Source: Gallionella sp. UBA6045
Lineage (GTDB): Bacteria; Pseudomonadota; Gammaproteobacteria; Burkholderiales; Gallionellaceae
Reading direction: 5' to 3'
DNA: 16,834 bases
Assembly: GCA_002429165.1 (NCBI GenBank)
Contig: DIYV01000173.1
Location: 11,456 to 28,289 of the forward strand
Program-made: the position numbers and the translations under genes
Part shown: piece after piece, positions 8,949 to 16,834 of the stretch
Layout of the letters: each line of letters opens with the position of its first letter
How positions within the stretch are numbered: position 1 is the stretch's first letter
Notes under the pieces: model-generated
The model's database searches: none
Told to the model about the DNA's origin: nothing
What the model saw: the letters and a program-made list of their open reading frames with translations, nothing else

Positions 8949-9134
8949 TTAAATTTTTTCGGCTTCTTCTGGGGTGAGCTTGCGTGCCTCGTCGACCAGC
9001 ATCACCGGAATGCCGTCGGCGATTTTATAGGCCAACCGGTCAGCTTTGCAGATCAGTTCCTGCGCGGATTTCTGATAGACCAGCGGAGATTTGCACAGCG
9101 GGCAAACGAGGATATCAAGCAGTTTGTTGTCCAT
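8949..9134 (-). CDS. ycaR: Trm112/UPF0434-family small zinc-ribbon-like protein
   Basis: A 61-residue protein matching the bacterial UPF0434 (YcaR/Trm112-like) family: [14 protein letters not shown] (5-18), a third cysteine in [21 protein letters not shown], and a C-terminal [11 protein letters not shown] helix. Eukaryotic and archaeal Trm112 activates methyltransferases, whereas the bacterial role is not settled. It overlaps the end of lpxK by 20 bp in another frame. The lpxK-ycaR-kdsB order is conserved across proteobacteria. Its stop codon directly touches the 142-bp repeat element. Confidence 0.93.
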   Translation of the reverse strand: MDNKLLDILVCPLCKSPLVYQKSAQELICKADRLAYKIADGIPVMLVDEARKLTPEEAEKI

Positions 9135-10188
9135 GGGGGTCGATCTTTCGCAATATGTGATCTATCAGGGCCGGGTCGATCTGGGCATTCACACGCAATA
9201 CCCAATATCGCGCATCAGCGAATGCGCCGCATTTTACCGCATCTTTTTCGGTCAGGAGTATCGCATCGCAATCCGCGAAGGACAGGTCGGCTGCACGGTA
9301 GGGATGATGGTCGGGAAAAGCGTGCGGCGTGAAGGGGATACCCAGCGTCTCCAGATGTTGGAAATAGCGTTTCGGGTTACCGATACCGGCCACGGCATGC
9401 ATGTTCGGCTTTTTAAAGTCTGCAGGGGCGGCTGTCTGGTCAGGGTTCAGCAAGTTGTAGAATATCTCGCCGCCAAGGCTCATCGCATATTCTTTGGCTG
9501 CGGCATCGCCGCCGTCAAATTGAAATACGCGCAACGATTCGTTTGTCCCCTCTCCATGTGGGAGAGGGTTGGGGAGAGGGGAACGGGCTGGCACGTTCAC
9601 CACGATCGCATCCACCGATTGCAATCGCGATAGCGGTTCCCGCAACGGTCCGGCGGGGAGCATCAAGCCATTGCCAAAGCGGCGCATGCCATCGATGACA
9701 GCGATTTCCGCGTCGCGCTGCAGGCGGTAATGCTGCAATCCATCATCGCACAGTACGACATCGCACTGCGGGCAGGCTTGCAACGCCGCGTGCGCCGTGG
9801 CGACGCGATCCGCGCCTACCCACACCGGACAAATATCGCGTCGCGCCATCAACAGCGGTTCATCCCCGACCTGTGGGGCGGTGCTTGACAGGCTGACTGG
9901 TTGCGGACTGGAGATGGTGCGGCCATAACCGCGACTGAGGATGAGCGGATGCCAGCCGCGTGCTATGAGTTGTTGTGCCAGGGCAAGCGTGAGCGGGGTC
10001 TTGCCGGTTCCGCCGACGCTGATGTTGCCGACCACGATGACAGGCAACAGCAATTGATGGCTGGCCAGAAAGCCGCTGAGATACAACTCGCGACGCAATG
10101 CCACCAGCACGCGAAAAACCAGGCTGACCGGAAAAAGAATCAGATGCAGGGGGGTGATGCGATACCAATGGTTTTGCAGCCAATTCAC
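9115..10188 (-). CDS. lpxK: Tetraacyldisaccharide 4'-kinase (lipid A synthesis)
   Basis: Phosphorylates the 4'-position of the lipid A disaccharide precursor at the inner face of the cytoplasmic membrane. It has 357 residues, slightly longer than usual. A hydrophobic membrane-associated N-terminus (12-31) precedes the P-loop [14 protein letters not shown] (52-65), ILSRGYGR (83-90), [10 protein letters not shown] (108-117), LCDDGLQH (146-153), [13 protein letters not shown] and the C-terminal DHHPY and LTEKDAVK motifs. The start is GTG, with a poor Shine-Dalgarno, 12 bp after exbD. Residues about 202-215 ([14 protein letters not shown]) come from an in-frame REP-like palindrome in a variable loop. 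The frame and motifs remain intact, so the enzyme should work. Confidence 0.97.
   Translation of the reverse strand: MNWLQNHWYRITPLHLILFPVSLVFRVLVALRRELYLSGFLASHQLLLPVIVVGNISVGGTGKTPLTLALAQQLIARGWHPLILSRGYGRTISSPQPVSLSSTAPQVGDEPLLMARRDICPVWVGADRVATAHAALQACPQCDVVLCDDGLQHYRLQRDAEIAVIDGMRRFGNGLMLPAGPLREPLSRLQSVDAIVVNVPARSPLPNPLPHGEGTNESLRVFQFDGGDAAAKEYAMSLGGEIFYNLLNPDQTAAPADFKKPNMHAVAGIGNPKRYFQHLETLGIPFTPHAFPDHHPYRAADLSFADCDAILLTEKDAVKCGAFADARYWVLRVNAQIDPALIDHILRKIDPHGQQTA
9547..9581. repeat. REP-like palindrome inserted in frame in lpxK
   Basis: CCCCTCTCC (9547-9555) pairs with GGAGAGGGG (9573-9581), and also with GGAGAGGG at 9561-9568, giving alternative hairpins. The encoded [12 protein letters not shown] peptide is a familiar signature of a widespread proteobacterial palindromic repeat, recognised from general knowledge. 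Usually it is intergenic; here it lies within a coding region. Confidence 0.7.
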
Positions 10189-10200
10189 ATTAGGGAGCCA

Positions 10201-10617
10201 TTATTGTTGGTTCTGCGTGGTGAAGGTGATGCGCCCAAACCCGGCGCGCCTTGCTGCCTCCATCACGTTTATCACGGATTGATGTGTGGCTTTGGCGTCG
10301 GCATCAATGACGATGGTGGGGTCGGTTTGAGTGCCCGCAGCCGCTTTCAGGGAGGCTGCCAACGCGTCTACGCCGGTGTACGACAGCCCCTGGTTGTTGA
10401 TGGCATAGTGTTCCGAGGCATCCACCGCAACGAAGACTTGATTGTTCTTTGCACCCGATACTTCTCCGCCTGCTTGCGGCAGATTGATCTGTAATTCTGA
10501 AAACTTGGCATAGCTGGTGGTCACCATCATGAATATCAATATGACCAGCAGCACGTCTATCATCGGGATCAGGTTGATCTCCGGTTCTTCGCGTCTGCGC
10601 CCGAGTCGGAAGTTCAT
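10201..10617 (-). CDS. exbD: ExbD/TolR-family biopolymer transport protein
   Basis: Inner-membrane subunit that, with ExbB, uses the proton gradient to energise an outer-membrane process. The 138-residue protein has a short charged cytoplasmic N-terminus and one transmembrane helix carrying the proton-path aspartate (IPMIDVLLVILIFMMV, D21). A periplasmic domain follows with the typical VVIDADAKATHQSVINVMEAARRAGFG-like pattern near the C-terminus. It starts 6 bp after exbB and is followed 12 bp later by lpxK. No tonB or tolA is in the window, so the partner is unknown. In this lpxK-linked arrangement its substrate is uncertain; a TolR role cannot be excluded. Confidence 0.93.
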   Translation of the reverse strand: MNFRLGRRREEPEINLIPMIDVLLVILIFMMVTTSYAKFSELQINLPQAGGEVSGAKNNQVFVAVDASEHYAINNQGLSYTGVDALAASLKAAAGTQTDPTIVIDADAKATHQSVINVMEAARRAGFGRITFTTQNQQ

Positions 10618-10623
10618 TACCGT

Positions 10624-11232
10624 TTAACTCGCACGTTGGCCGTGCACAATCGCCACCAGCTTGATGGCCTGTTGCTCCATCTCCATGGTCAGGCTGTCCA
10701 CTTGCGAACGGAAGTGGCGGTAGAAGATCATGCTCGGGATCGCCACGATCAGCCCGAACGCCGTGTTGTACAGGGCGACGGAGATTCCGTGTGCAAGTAT
10801 CGCGGGGGAATTGCCAACCGCAGTTTGTGAACCAAAGATTTCGATCATGCCGACCACCGTGCCAAACAGCCCAAGCAATGGGCTGATGGAGGCGATCGTA
10901 CCCAGGCTGGTGAGGAAACGCCCCAAATCGTGCGAAACTGCACGTCCCGCTTCTTCGACAGATTCCTTCATCACTTCGGGGGTGCTTTTGATGTTCTTCA
11001 GGCCAGCGGCGAAAATGCGCCCCAGTGGCGAGCTGTCGGCAAGTTTGGTCAACATGCCGTCGCTGACACCCCGTTGTTTGAGTTCCTTGATGACTTCGTC
11101 CAGCAGGGTGGGTGGAGCGATGCGTTGGCTGCGCAAAAACATCAAACGTTCAATGATCAAGCCGACTGCGATGATGGATGCCAGAATCAAAAACCAGATC
11201 GGCCAGCCGGCCGCTTCTACAATTGCAAACAC
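10624..11232 (-). CDS. exbB: MotA/TolQ/ExbB proton-channel family protein
   Basis: Inner-membrane proton-channel subunit partnering ExbD. The 202-residue protein has three hydrophobic segments (about 10-33, 107-133 and 151-173) and the family-typical block ISPLLGLFGTVVGMIEIF (116-133), with a large cytoplasmic loop between segments 1 and 2. The second and third helices contain the conserved small-residue and threonine patterns of the family. The start is GTG, preceded by a GGAGA ribosome-binding site and a well-formed promoter at 11256-11284. It is the first gene of the seven-gene leftward operon. Confidence 0.94.
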   Translation of the reverse strand: MFAIVEAAGWPIWFLILASIIAVGLIIERLMFLRSQRIAPPTLLDEVIKELKQRGVSDGMLTKLADSSPLGRIFAAGLKNIKSTPEVMKESVEEAGRAVSHDLGRFLTSLGTIASISPLLGLFGTVVGMIEIFGSQTAVGNSPAILAHGISVALYNTAFGLIVAIPSMIFYRHFRSQVDSLTMEMEQQAIKLVAIVHGQRAS

Positions 11233-11255
11233 GCGGATTCTCCAAATGTGCTTAA

Positions 11256-11284
11256 ATTATCAGGGCGCAACTGTAGCTTGTCAC
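11256..11284 (-). promoter_or_regulatory. Sigma70-type promoter of the exbB-exbD-lpxK-ycaR-kdsB-adk operon
   Basis: On the minus strand, -35 GTGACA (11279-11284) and -10 GATAAT (11256-11261) each match consensus at five of six positions, with ideal 17-bp spacing. Transcription would start near 11249, leaving a leader of about 17 bases with the GGAGA ribosome-binding site before GTG 11232. Confidence 0.6.
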
Positions 11285-11375
11285 ATTGAGTTGAGCAACC
11301 TTTCTCAGGATTTACTTCAGCACTATTTTGTTAAGTTGCCATTTGAAAAGAGTATTTCCGTTTACTCACAAATCC

Positions 11376-11396
11376 TGTGGATAACTTTGTGGATGA
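11376..11396 (+). promoter_or_regulatory. Tandem DnaA-box-like sites
   Basis: TGTGGATAA (11376-11384) is a perfect DnaA 9-mer (reverse complement TTATCCACA). TGTGGATGA (11388-11396) is a one-mismatch copy, same orientation, 12 bp on. A third, TGTGGATTA, lies at 11554-11562. They lie in the divergent exbB/xseA gap beside an AT-rich tract. The binding role is inferred from sequence only. Confidence 0.45.
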
Positions 11397-11497
11397 CTCT
11401 CGGGAATAGCCCTTTAACTTGGCGCGGCACAAGGGATTTTATTACTTTGCCTATTTTTGCAACTAATTAATTGTTAATAAAAACATAATGTTATCGT

Positions 11498-11545
11498 AAG
11501 CTTGCGGTTTTGTGGCCGAGTGAAGTGGCGAAGAGCCGCAAGTTT
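11498..11545 (+). repeat. Inverted repeat in the xseA leader
   Basis: AAGCTTGCGG (11498-11507) and CCGCAAGTTT (11536-11545) pair with one mismatch across a 28-base loop. This would give a stem-loop just upstream of the xseA start if the leader is transcribed. It could be an mRNA leader structure or a protein site; the role is unknown. Confidence 0.4.
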
Positions 11546-11577
11546 CCTTGAAGTGTGGATTATTTCGGGTTGTCAAT

Positions 11578-12924
11578 ATGGATTTGAACTTTTTTTCTGA
11601 AGAAAAGTCTCGCGTTTTTTGCGTCGCAGAACTCAACTTTGCAATCAAGCAGTTGCTGGAAAGCAACGTTCCTTTGCTGTGGGTGCGCGGAGAAATTTCC
11701 AATTTGGTGAAGGCCGCTTCCGGCCATTTCTATTTTTCGCTGAAGGACGACCAGGCGCAAGTGCGCTGCGTAATGTTCCGGAATAAAAACCAGTTGTTGA
11801 AAGAGCCGATCAGCAACGGACAGCAGATCGAAGTATTAGCAGTCGCTACTTTATATGAACAGCGCGGTGACTTTCAGTTGACCGTGGAGCAGATGCGTCC
11901 GGCAGGGTTGGGCATACTGTATGAACGATTCGAACGGTTGAAGCAATTGCTGGAAAACCAGGGCTTGTTCGCCGCCGAACGTAAACACCCTTTGCCCCCT
12001 TTCCCTAAACGCATCGGCATCATCACCTCACCCCAAGCCGCCGCGTTGCGCGATGTGCTCACTACTCTAAGACAACGCCTGCCGAGCGTGCCGGTGGTGC
12101 TGTATCCCGCCCCGGTACAAGGGGCAGGCAGCGCGGAAAAGATCGCCGCAGCCATCGCGGCAGCCAACCGGCGCGCGGAATGCGATGTGCTGATCCTGTG
12201 CCGCGGTGGCGGCAGCATCGAAGACCTGTGGGCATTTAATGAAGAAGTCGTCGCGCGCGCGATCGCCGCCAGTGAAATCCCCATCGTCAGTGGGGTCGGA
12301 CACGAGACCGATTTCACCATCGCCGATTTCGTTGCCGACGAACGCGCACCGACTCCCACCGCAGCCGCGCAACGTGTCGCTCCGGATCGTTTTGCCCTGC
12401 TCAGGGGTTTGCAAGACCAGGCGCAGCACCTGCAGCGCGCACAGCGCAACCGGCAGCAGAACGCGATGCAGGCGGTGGACTACCTGCAGCGCAGGCTGGT
12501 CCATCCCGCCCAGCAGTTGCAACGCCAGACTCAGCAATTGGACCAGCTGCAACAACGCATGCAGCGCGTCTTTACCTATCGCTATCAGCATCAACACTGG
12601 CAGTGGCAATCGCTGGTGCAGCGCCTGCGCGCCGCGAGCAGCGATTTCGCCGGTCTTCAAGACAAACAGGCCAATCTGGCGCAGCGTCTGGTTAAAGCGC
12701 TGCACGCGGGTCAGGCAGCTCGTTTGGCGCGAGCCGACATTGCCGGGCAACATTTGATCCTGCTCGACCCGGCCAAAGTCATGGCGCGCGGCTACAGCAT
12801 GGTACAAGACGCGAGCGGCGCAGTGGTGTCGGATGCCGCTCAGTTGGCCATTGGCGCGGAATTGCGCATCACCTTTGCCAAAGGATGGGTGCGGAGTCAG
12901 GTGAAAGAGCGGGGGGAATCATAA
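11578..12924 (+). CDS. xseA: Exodeoxyribonuclease VII large subunit
   Basis: Catalytic subunit of exonuclease VII, which with XseB degrades single-stranded DNA from both ends. It has 448 residues, the usual length. The N-terminal OB-fold DNA-binding domain shows VRGEISNLVKAASGHFYFSL (36-55). The catalytic domain shows RIGIITSPQAAALRD (145-159), ILCRGGGSIEDLWAFN (206-221) and SGVGHETDFTIAD (238-250) followed by APTPTAAA. A glutamine-rich coiled coil (about 275-385) and the C-terminal LDPAKVMARGYSM (396-408) complete it. The frame opens ten codons earlier at TTG 11548, but ATG 11578 fits the family N-terminus. xseB is not in the window. Confidence 0.97.
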   Translation: MDLNFFSEEKSRVFCVAELNFAIKQLLESNVPLLWVRGEISNLVKAASGHFYFSLKDDQAQVRCVMFRNKNQLLKEPISNGQQIEVLAVATLYEQRGDFQLTVEQMRPAGLGILYERFERLKQLLENQGLFAAERKHPLPPFPKRIGIITSPQAAALRDVLTTLRQRLPSVPVVLYPAPVQGAGSAEKIAAAIAAANRRAECDVLILCRGGGSIEDLWAFNEEVVARAIAASEIPIVSGVGHETDFTIADFVADERAPTPTAAAQRVAPDRFALLRGLQDQAQHLQRAQRNRQQNAMQAVDYLQRRLVHPAQQLQRQTQQLDQLQQRMQRVFTYRYQHQHWQWQSLVQRLRAASSDFAGLQDKQANLAQRLVKALHAGQAARLARADIAGQHLILLDPAKVMARGYSMVQDASGAVVSDAAQLAIGAELRITFAKGWVRSQVKERGES

Positions 12925-12948
12925 AAGGCCGTTCGTGGTGATAACCAG

Positions 12949-12981
12949 CGACTTGGCTGTCGTCTTTTGACAGCTTAGTCG
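12949..12981 (+). terminator. Stem-loop after xseA (possible terminator)
   Basis: CGACTTGGCTGTC and GACAGCTTAGTCG form a 13-bp stem with one mismatch and one wobble around a 7-base loop, 24 bp past the xseA stop. No T-run follows, so it may be a factor-dependent end or a processing hairpin rather than a classical terminator. Confidence 0.4.
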
Positions 12982-13134
12982 AATGGCTATGTCGAAGCAT
13001 GAATGACCAGTCAAAACCGCCGGAGGGTTATCCGGCAGTGTTGGTTTAATTGTTGGGCATCGCTCAAACATGCGCATCACGCCCTACTGCGGTATCATCC
13101 CGCCCATGCAAATCTGCTATGCAATTCAATCGTA

Positions 13135-15111
13135 ATGACACCCGAAAATTATATCGACCTTCCTCCCCTGCTCAGTGCGCGCGGCACGGTTACGCTGCCC
13201 GGCTCGAAGAGCATTTCCAATCGCATCCTGCTGCTGTCAGCGCTGGCCCAGGGCACGACCGAGATCCGCGATGTACTGCTGTCGGACGATACCGAGCGCA
13301 TGCTGGACGGTTTGCGCACGCTGGGTGTGGCTGTGGAGCAATTGGAGTCTCATGTGTTCCGTGTGCATGGCTGTGGCGGGAATTTTGGCGAAACTGGCTG
13401 CGCTCGTTTTCCGGTCAAGCAGGCAGACTTGTTCCTGGGCAATGCCGGAACCGCCTTTCGTCCGCTGACGGCGGCACTGGCGTTGTCCGGTGGAGACTAC
13501 AAGCTGTCGGGTACGCCGCGCATGCACGAGCGGCCGATAGGCGATCTGGTGGACGCATTGCGCGAACTCGGCGCGGACATCGAATGCCTGGACAATGAAG
13601 GTTTTCCGCCGCTGGAGATCCATCCGGCGACACCGACCGGAATAGATCGTGTCAGCGTGCGAGGCGACGTGTCCAGCCAATTCCTCACCGCTTTGCTGAT
13701 GGCATTGCCGTTGCTGGATCGCCAAGTTACCGTTGATGTGATCGGCGAATTGATCTCGAAACCTTATATCGAGATCACGCTGGCGATGATGGCGCGCTTC
13801 GGTGTGAATATTGTGCGGGATGGCTGGCGCAGCTTCACCGTTGCGGCGGGCAGCAGCTATATTTCGCCCGGTGTGATCTATGTGGAAGGTGATGCTTCTT
13901 CTGCTTCGTATTTCCTCGCCGCTGGCGCGATCGGTGGCGGGCCGTTGCGCATCGAAGGGGTCGGCAGCGGCAGCATACAGGGCGATGTGCGTTTCGCCGA
14001 TGCGCTGGCATTGATGGGTGCGCAGATCGAAATGGGTGCGAACTGGATGGAAGCGCGTGCCCCCCGGGCCGGGAAACTCAATGCGATCGAGATGGACTGC
14101 AACCACATCCCCGATGCGGCGATGACGCTGGCGGTGGTCGCGCTGTTCGCCGAGGGCACGACTACGCTGCGCAATATTGCCAGCTGGCGTGTCAAGGAAA
14201 CCGACCGCATCGCGGCGATGGCGACCGAGTTGCGCAAGGTCGGGGCGACTGTGGAAGAAGGAGAGGATTTCATCCGTGTCACGCCCCCGGCACACTTACG
14301 GCATGCAGCCATCGATACCTACGACGATCACCGCATGGCGATGTGCTTCTCGCTTGCCGCCTTTGGCGCGGAAGGCATGCGCATCAACGATCCGCGCTGT
14401 GTCGCCAAGACCTTCCCGAATTATTTCACGCTGTTGCATGATGTGGTGCAGGCTGTGCCGGTGATCGCGATCGACGGACCGTCTGCATCCGGCAAGGGCA
14501 CGGTGGCACAGCTGGTCGCGGCCAGGCTCGGCTATCACTATCTGGACAGCGGCGCGTTGTATCGTTTGCTTGCGCTGGCGGCACAGCGCGATCGAATCCA
14601 GCTGACCGATGAAACGGGTCTGGCGGAATTGGCCGAACGCATGGAGATCCGATTCGAGGGCAATCAGATATTCCTGGATGACATTTTGGTCGGCGATGAA
14701 TTGCGTGGCGAGCAATGTGCCGCTGTGGCTTCCAAAGTGGCCGCTTTGCCCGGTGTGCGTGCAGCACTTTTGAACAAGCAGCATGCGTTCCGCAGGGCTC
14801 CGGGCCTGGTGGCGGATGGGCGCGACATGGGCTCGGTGGTGTTCCCGGACGCGGTGCTGAAGATATTTCTTACTGCCAGTGCCGAGGCGCGTGCCGACCG
14901 CCGTTATAAGCAGTTGATGGAAAAAGGAATCGATGCTAATATCGCCGCCCTTTTGTTGGATATACGTGTGCGTGACGAGCGAGATACTCAACGCAGCGCA
15001 TCTCCTCTGCAACAGGCACTGGGTGCAAGTCTGCTGGATACCACCGCGCTAAGCATCGATGAAGCAGTTCAGGACATCGAACAGGCAGCACTGAAAGTAT
15101 TGGCACACTGA
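13135..15111 (+). CDS. aroA-cmk: Bifunctional EPSP synthase-cytidylate kinase fusion (AroA-Cmk)
   Basis: One 658-residue frame with two complete enzymes. Residues 1 to about 439 are EPSP synthase (shikimate-3-phosphate + PEP, aromatic amino-acid pathway): [10 protein letters not shown] (21-30, with K25/S26/R30), [13 protein letters not shown] (101-113), [13 protein letters not shown] (180-192), [10 protein letters not shown] (324-333), KETDR (354-358), DDHRMAM (397-403) and [10 protein letters not shown] (422-431). Residues about 441-658 are cytidylate kinase (CMP/dCMP phosphorylation): P-loop GPSASGKGT (448-456), DSGALYR (471-477), [13 protein letters not shown] (561-573) and [13 protein letters not shown] (613-625). 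The junction [13 protein letters not shown] has no stop. The frame opens 44 codons earlier, but that stretch lacks family similarity; ATG 13135 gives the expected N-terminus. A GTG at 14461 could in principle start free Cmk. Confidence 0.95.
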   Translation: MTPENYIDLPPLLSARGTVTLPGSKSISNRILLLSALAQGTTEIRDVLLSDDTERMLDGLRTLGVAVEQLESHVFRVHGCGGNFGETGCARFPVKQADLFLGNAGTAFRPLTAALALSGGDYKLSGTPRMHERPIGDLVDALRELGADIECLDNEGFPPLEIHPATPTGIDRVSVRGDVSSQFLTALLMALPLLDRQVTVDVIGELISKPYIEITLAMMARFGVNIVRDGWRSFTVAAGSSYISPGVIYVEGDASSASYFLAAGAIGGGPLRIEGVGSGSIQGDVRFADALALMGAQIEMGANWMEARAPRAGKLNAIEMDCNHIPDAAMTLAVVALFAEGTTTLRNIASWRVKETDRIAAMATELRKVGATVEEGEDFIRVTPPAHLRHAAIDTYDDHRMAMCFSLAAFGAEGMRINDPRCVAKTFPNYFTLLHDVVQAVPVIAIDGPSASGKGTVAQLVAARLGYHYLDSGALYRLLALAAQRDRIQLTDETGLAELAERMEIRFEGNQIFLDDILVGDELRGEQCAAVASKVAALPGVRAALLNKQHAFRRAPGLVADGRDMGSVVFPDAVLKIFLTASAEARADRRYKQLMEKGIDANIAALLLDIRVRDERDTQRSASPLQQALGASLLDTTALSIDEAVQDIEQAALKVLAH

Positions 15112-15169
15112 CCCGGCGAAAAGCTTCAAGTATCAGGCCCCATAGGACTCTCCGTCTGGTGGGAACTTT

Positions 15170-15198
15170 AACTAACCCCCTGCGCCGATTAGTTTTTT
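15170..15198 (+). terminator. AT-rich stem plus T-tract ahead of rpsA (weak terminator or attenuator)
   Basis: AACTAA (15170-15175) pairs perfectly with TTAGTT (15189-15194), overlapping a run of six T (15193-15198), about 60 bp past the cmk stop and 29 bp before rpsA. The stem is short and low in GC, so it may be a leaky terminator or rpsA leader structure. Confidence 0.4.
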
Positions 15199-15227
15199 CG
15201 GGCAGATAATATTTTTAGGTGTATCCG

Positions 15228-16834
15228 ATGAACGCAACCGCAACCGCAGCAGCTGTACAAGATCCCGATAGTTTCGCAGCAATGTTTGAAGAAAGCTTGA
15301 CGCGCAAGGAAATGCGCGCAGGCGAATTGATTACCGCGCAAGTTGTGCGCGTCGACCACAACATGGTGGTCGTGAATGCCGGACTGAAGTCCGAAAGTTT
15401 GATAGCAATCGAGGAATTCCTCGACGCCAAAGGCGAATTGGAAGTCGCTGCGGGCGATTTTGTCACCGTCGCGATCGAGTCGCTGGAAAATGGCTATGGT
15501 GAAACCAAGCTGTCGCGTGAAAAAGCCAAGCGTCTGGCGGCATGGCACGAGCTGGAAATCGCCATGGAAGAAGGCAAGATCGTGGAAGGCTATGTCAGCG
15601 GCAAGGTCAAGGGCGGTCTGACTGCGATGGTCAATGGTATCCGCGCATTCCTGCCGGGTTCGCTGGTAGATATTCGCCCGGTCAAGGACACCACGCCTTA
15701 TGAAAACAAGACCATGGAATTGAAGGTCATCAAACTGGATCGCAAGCGCAACAATGTGGTGGTTTCCCGTCGCGCCGTGCTGGAAGCAAGCATGGGTGCA
15801 GACCGTGAAGCGATCCTGGAGAATCTCAAGGAAGGCGCGATCGTCAAGGGCGTGGTCAAGAACATCACCGACTACGGCGCATTCGTTGATCTCGGCGGCA
15901 TTGATGGCCTGCTTCACATTACTGATCTGGCATGGCGTCGTGTCAAGCATCCGTCTGAAGTATTGACCGTTGGCGACGAGATCGAAGCCAAGATTCTGAA
16001 GTTCGACCAGGAGAAGAACCGTGTTTCGCTGGGCATCAAGCAGATGGGCGATGATCCATGGAACGGTCTGGCGCGTCGCTACCCGCAAGGCACTCGTATG
16101 TTCGGCAAGGTGACCAATCTGACTGACTACGGCGCATTCGTTGAAATCGAACAGGGTATCGAAGGTCTGGTACACGTTTCAGAAATGGACTGGACCAACA
16201 AGAACGTTCATCCTTCCAAGGTTGTAAGCCTGGGCGATGAAGTTGAAGTGATGATCCTGGAAATCGATGAGGCGCGTCGTCGTATCTCGCTGGGTATGAA
16301 GCAATGCCAATCCAATCCATGGGATGACTTCGAGATTAACCACAAGAAGGGTGACAAAGTTAAGGGGCAGATCAAGTCCATCACCGATTTTGGTGTATTC
16401 ATCGGTCTGGATGGCGGTATCGACGGTCTGGTGCATTTGTCCGACCTGTCGTGGAGTCAGCCCGGCGAAGAAGCAGTGCGCAGCTACAAGAAGGGCGACG
16501 AAGTCGAGGCAGTGGTATTGGCGATCGATGTTGAACGCGAGCGCATCTCTCTCGGGATCAAACAGATGGAGGGCGATCCATTCGGTGGCTTTGCTTCCAG
16601 CCATGAAAAGGGTGCTGTGGTCACCGGTACCGTGAAGTCACTGGATGCCAAGGGTGCAACGATTGCATTGGAGGGTGATGTGGAGGCATATCTGAAGGCG
16701 TCCGAAGTGTCTGCGGATCGTGTGGAAGATATTCGCACCCACTTGAAAGAAGGTGATAGTGTTACCGCTGTCATCATCAACGTGGACCGCAAGAATCGCG
16801 GCATCAATCTGTCGATCAAGGCGCTGAACAAGAC
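15228..16834 (+). CDS. rpsA: 30S ribosomal protein S1 (right end cut by window)
   Basis: Ribosomal protein S1, which binds mRNA and helps load it onto the 30S subunit. The window holds 535 codons of a protein usually about 555-570 residues long, so only the C-terminal tail is missing. Six S1 repeats are visible at about 31-97, 117-182, 203-271, 288-358, 375-445 and 462-531. Repeats 3-5 carry the classic [28 protein letters not shown] and [19 protein letters not shown] cores. The start ATG has an AGGT ribosome-binding site about eight bases upstream and an AT-rich leader, the usual preference of S1 for its own mRNA. Position after cmk is the classical arrangement. Confidence 0.98.
   Translation, partial: MNATATAAAVQDPDSFAAMFEESLTRKEMRAGELITAQVVRVDHNMVVVNAGLKSESLIAIEEFLDAKGELEVAAGDFVTVAIESLENGYGETKLSREKAKRLAAWHELEIAMEEGKIVEGYVSGKVKGGLTAMVNGIRAFLPGSLVDIRPVKDTTPYENKTMELKVIKLDRKRNNVVVSRRAVLEASMGADREAILENLKEGAIVKGVVKNITDYGAFVDLGGIDGLLHITDLAWRRVKHPSEVLTVGDEIEAKILKFDQEKNRVSLGIKQMGDDPWNGLARRYPQGTRMFGKVTNLTDYGAFVEIEQGIEGLVHVSEMDWTNKNVHPSKVVSLGDEVEVMILEIDEARRRISLGMKQCQSNPWDDFEINHKKGDKVKGQIKSITDFGVFIGLDGGIDGLVHLSDLSWSQPGEEAVRSYKKGDEVEAVVLAIDVERERISLGIKQMEGDPFGGFASSHEKGAVVTGTVKSLDAKGATIALEGDVEAYLKASEVSADRVEDIRTHLKEGDSVTAVIINVDRKNRGINLSIKALNK

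Larger units (their letters stand above)
11233..11577. other. Divergent intergenic region between exbB and xseA
   Basis: A 345-bp gene-free region. It holds the exbB promoter, the DnaA-like boxes, a strongly AT-rich tract at about 11432-11497 (including TAATTAATTGTTAATAAAAA) and the xseA leader. CATAAT (about 11484-11489) is a possible xseA -10, without a good -35. No small ORF in it looks real. Confidence 0.5.

Noticed and set aside
11548..11577. Ten-codon TTG-initiated extension of XseA
   Set aside because: The family normally begins close to the SVxELN-like motif, so ATG 11578 fits better.
11233..11577. Canonical chromosomal oriC
   Set aside because: Only one perfect DnaA box and no dnaA, dnaN, gyrB or rpmH nearby. 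Kept only as an origin-like or DnaA-binding site in the findings.
11990..12010. C-rich stretch in xseA as another REP-like insertion
   Set aside because: It encodes HPLPPFPKRIGII, the normal XseA sequence at this point, and lacks the palindrome.
13003..13134. 44-codon N-terminal extension of AroA
   Set aside because: Low-complexity, Arg/His/Cys-rich translation with no EPSP synthase similarity. The family N-terminus begins at ATG 13135.
13237..14295. 352-codon minus-strand open frame
   Set aside because: Antisense to aroA with its conserved motifs. No domain is recognisable, and the composition is that of a shadow of GC-rich coding DNA.
15189..16175. 328-codon minus-strand open frame
   Set aside because: Antisense to the S1 repeats of rpsA. 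Its apparent internal similarity only mirrors the repeats on the coding strand.
15228..16834. Repeated DNA segments in rpsA as a possible mobile or tandem repeat
   Set aside because: They encode the normal six S1 domains and are diverged at the DNA level.

Overview
The window looks like the chromosome of a Gram-negative betaproteobacterium. The genes supporting this are lpxK and kdsB (lipid A and Kdo synthesis), the exbB-exbD-lpxK-ycaR-kdsB-adk run typical of that class, and aroA-cmk followed by rpsA. A Nitrosomonadales/Gallionellaceae-like lineage is my guess only; nothing in the sequence proves the family. All genes left of about 11.24 kb are on the minus strand and all genes right of about 11.58 kb are on the plus strand, so the exbB/xseA gap is a divergence point.

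From left to right: (1) 1-1067 is the N-terminal part of a membrane H+-pyrophosphatase (hppA), cut by the window edge. (2) 1329-6753 is a tight four-gene minus-strand operon. In transcription order it holds a fusion of a HAD-type sugar-3-phosphoglycerate phosphatase to a glycerate 2-kinase, a second GT-A glycosyltransferase, a small membrane protein of the MscS/CmpX transmembrane-helix type, and a GT81 glucosyl-3-phosphoglycerate synthase. Together they look like a compatible-solute module: 3-phosphoglycerate is glycosylated, dephosphorylated to glucosylglycerate, and perhaps extended by the second transferase. The kinase moiety could return glycerate to glycolysis, and the membrane protein could respond to turgor. 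This is the least ordinary part of the window. (3) 6947-11232 is the conserved envelope/housekeeping operon exbB-exbD-lpxK-ycaR-kdsB-adk plus a small GlcG/HbpS-family gene, read leftward from a good sigma70-like promoter at 11256-11284.

(4) 11233-11577 is the divergent intergenic region. It has two tandem DnaA-box-like sites (one perfect), an AT-rich tract and a leader inverted repeat before xseA. (5) 11578-15111 holds xseA (exonuclease VII large subunit) and then a single reading frame encoding fused AroA (EPSP synthase) and Cmk (cytidylate kinase). (6) 15228 to the end is rpsA (ribosomal protein S1), about 535 codons, running off the right edge.

Two repeat insertions stand out. A 142-bp element with perfect 17-bp terminal inverted repeats fills the entire ycaR-kdsB gap and supplies the apparent kdsB ribosome-binding site. 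A REP-like palindrome is inserted in frame in lpxK. No tRNA, rRNA, CRISPR array, transposase or phage gene was seen.
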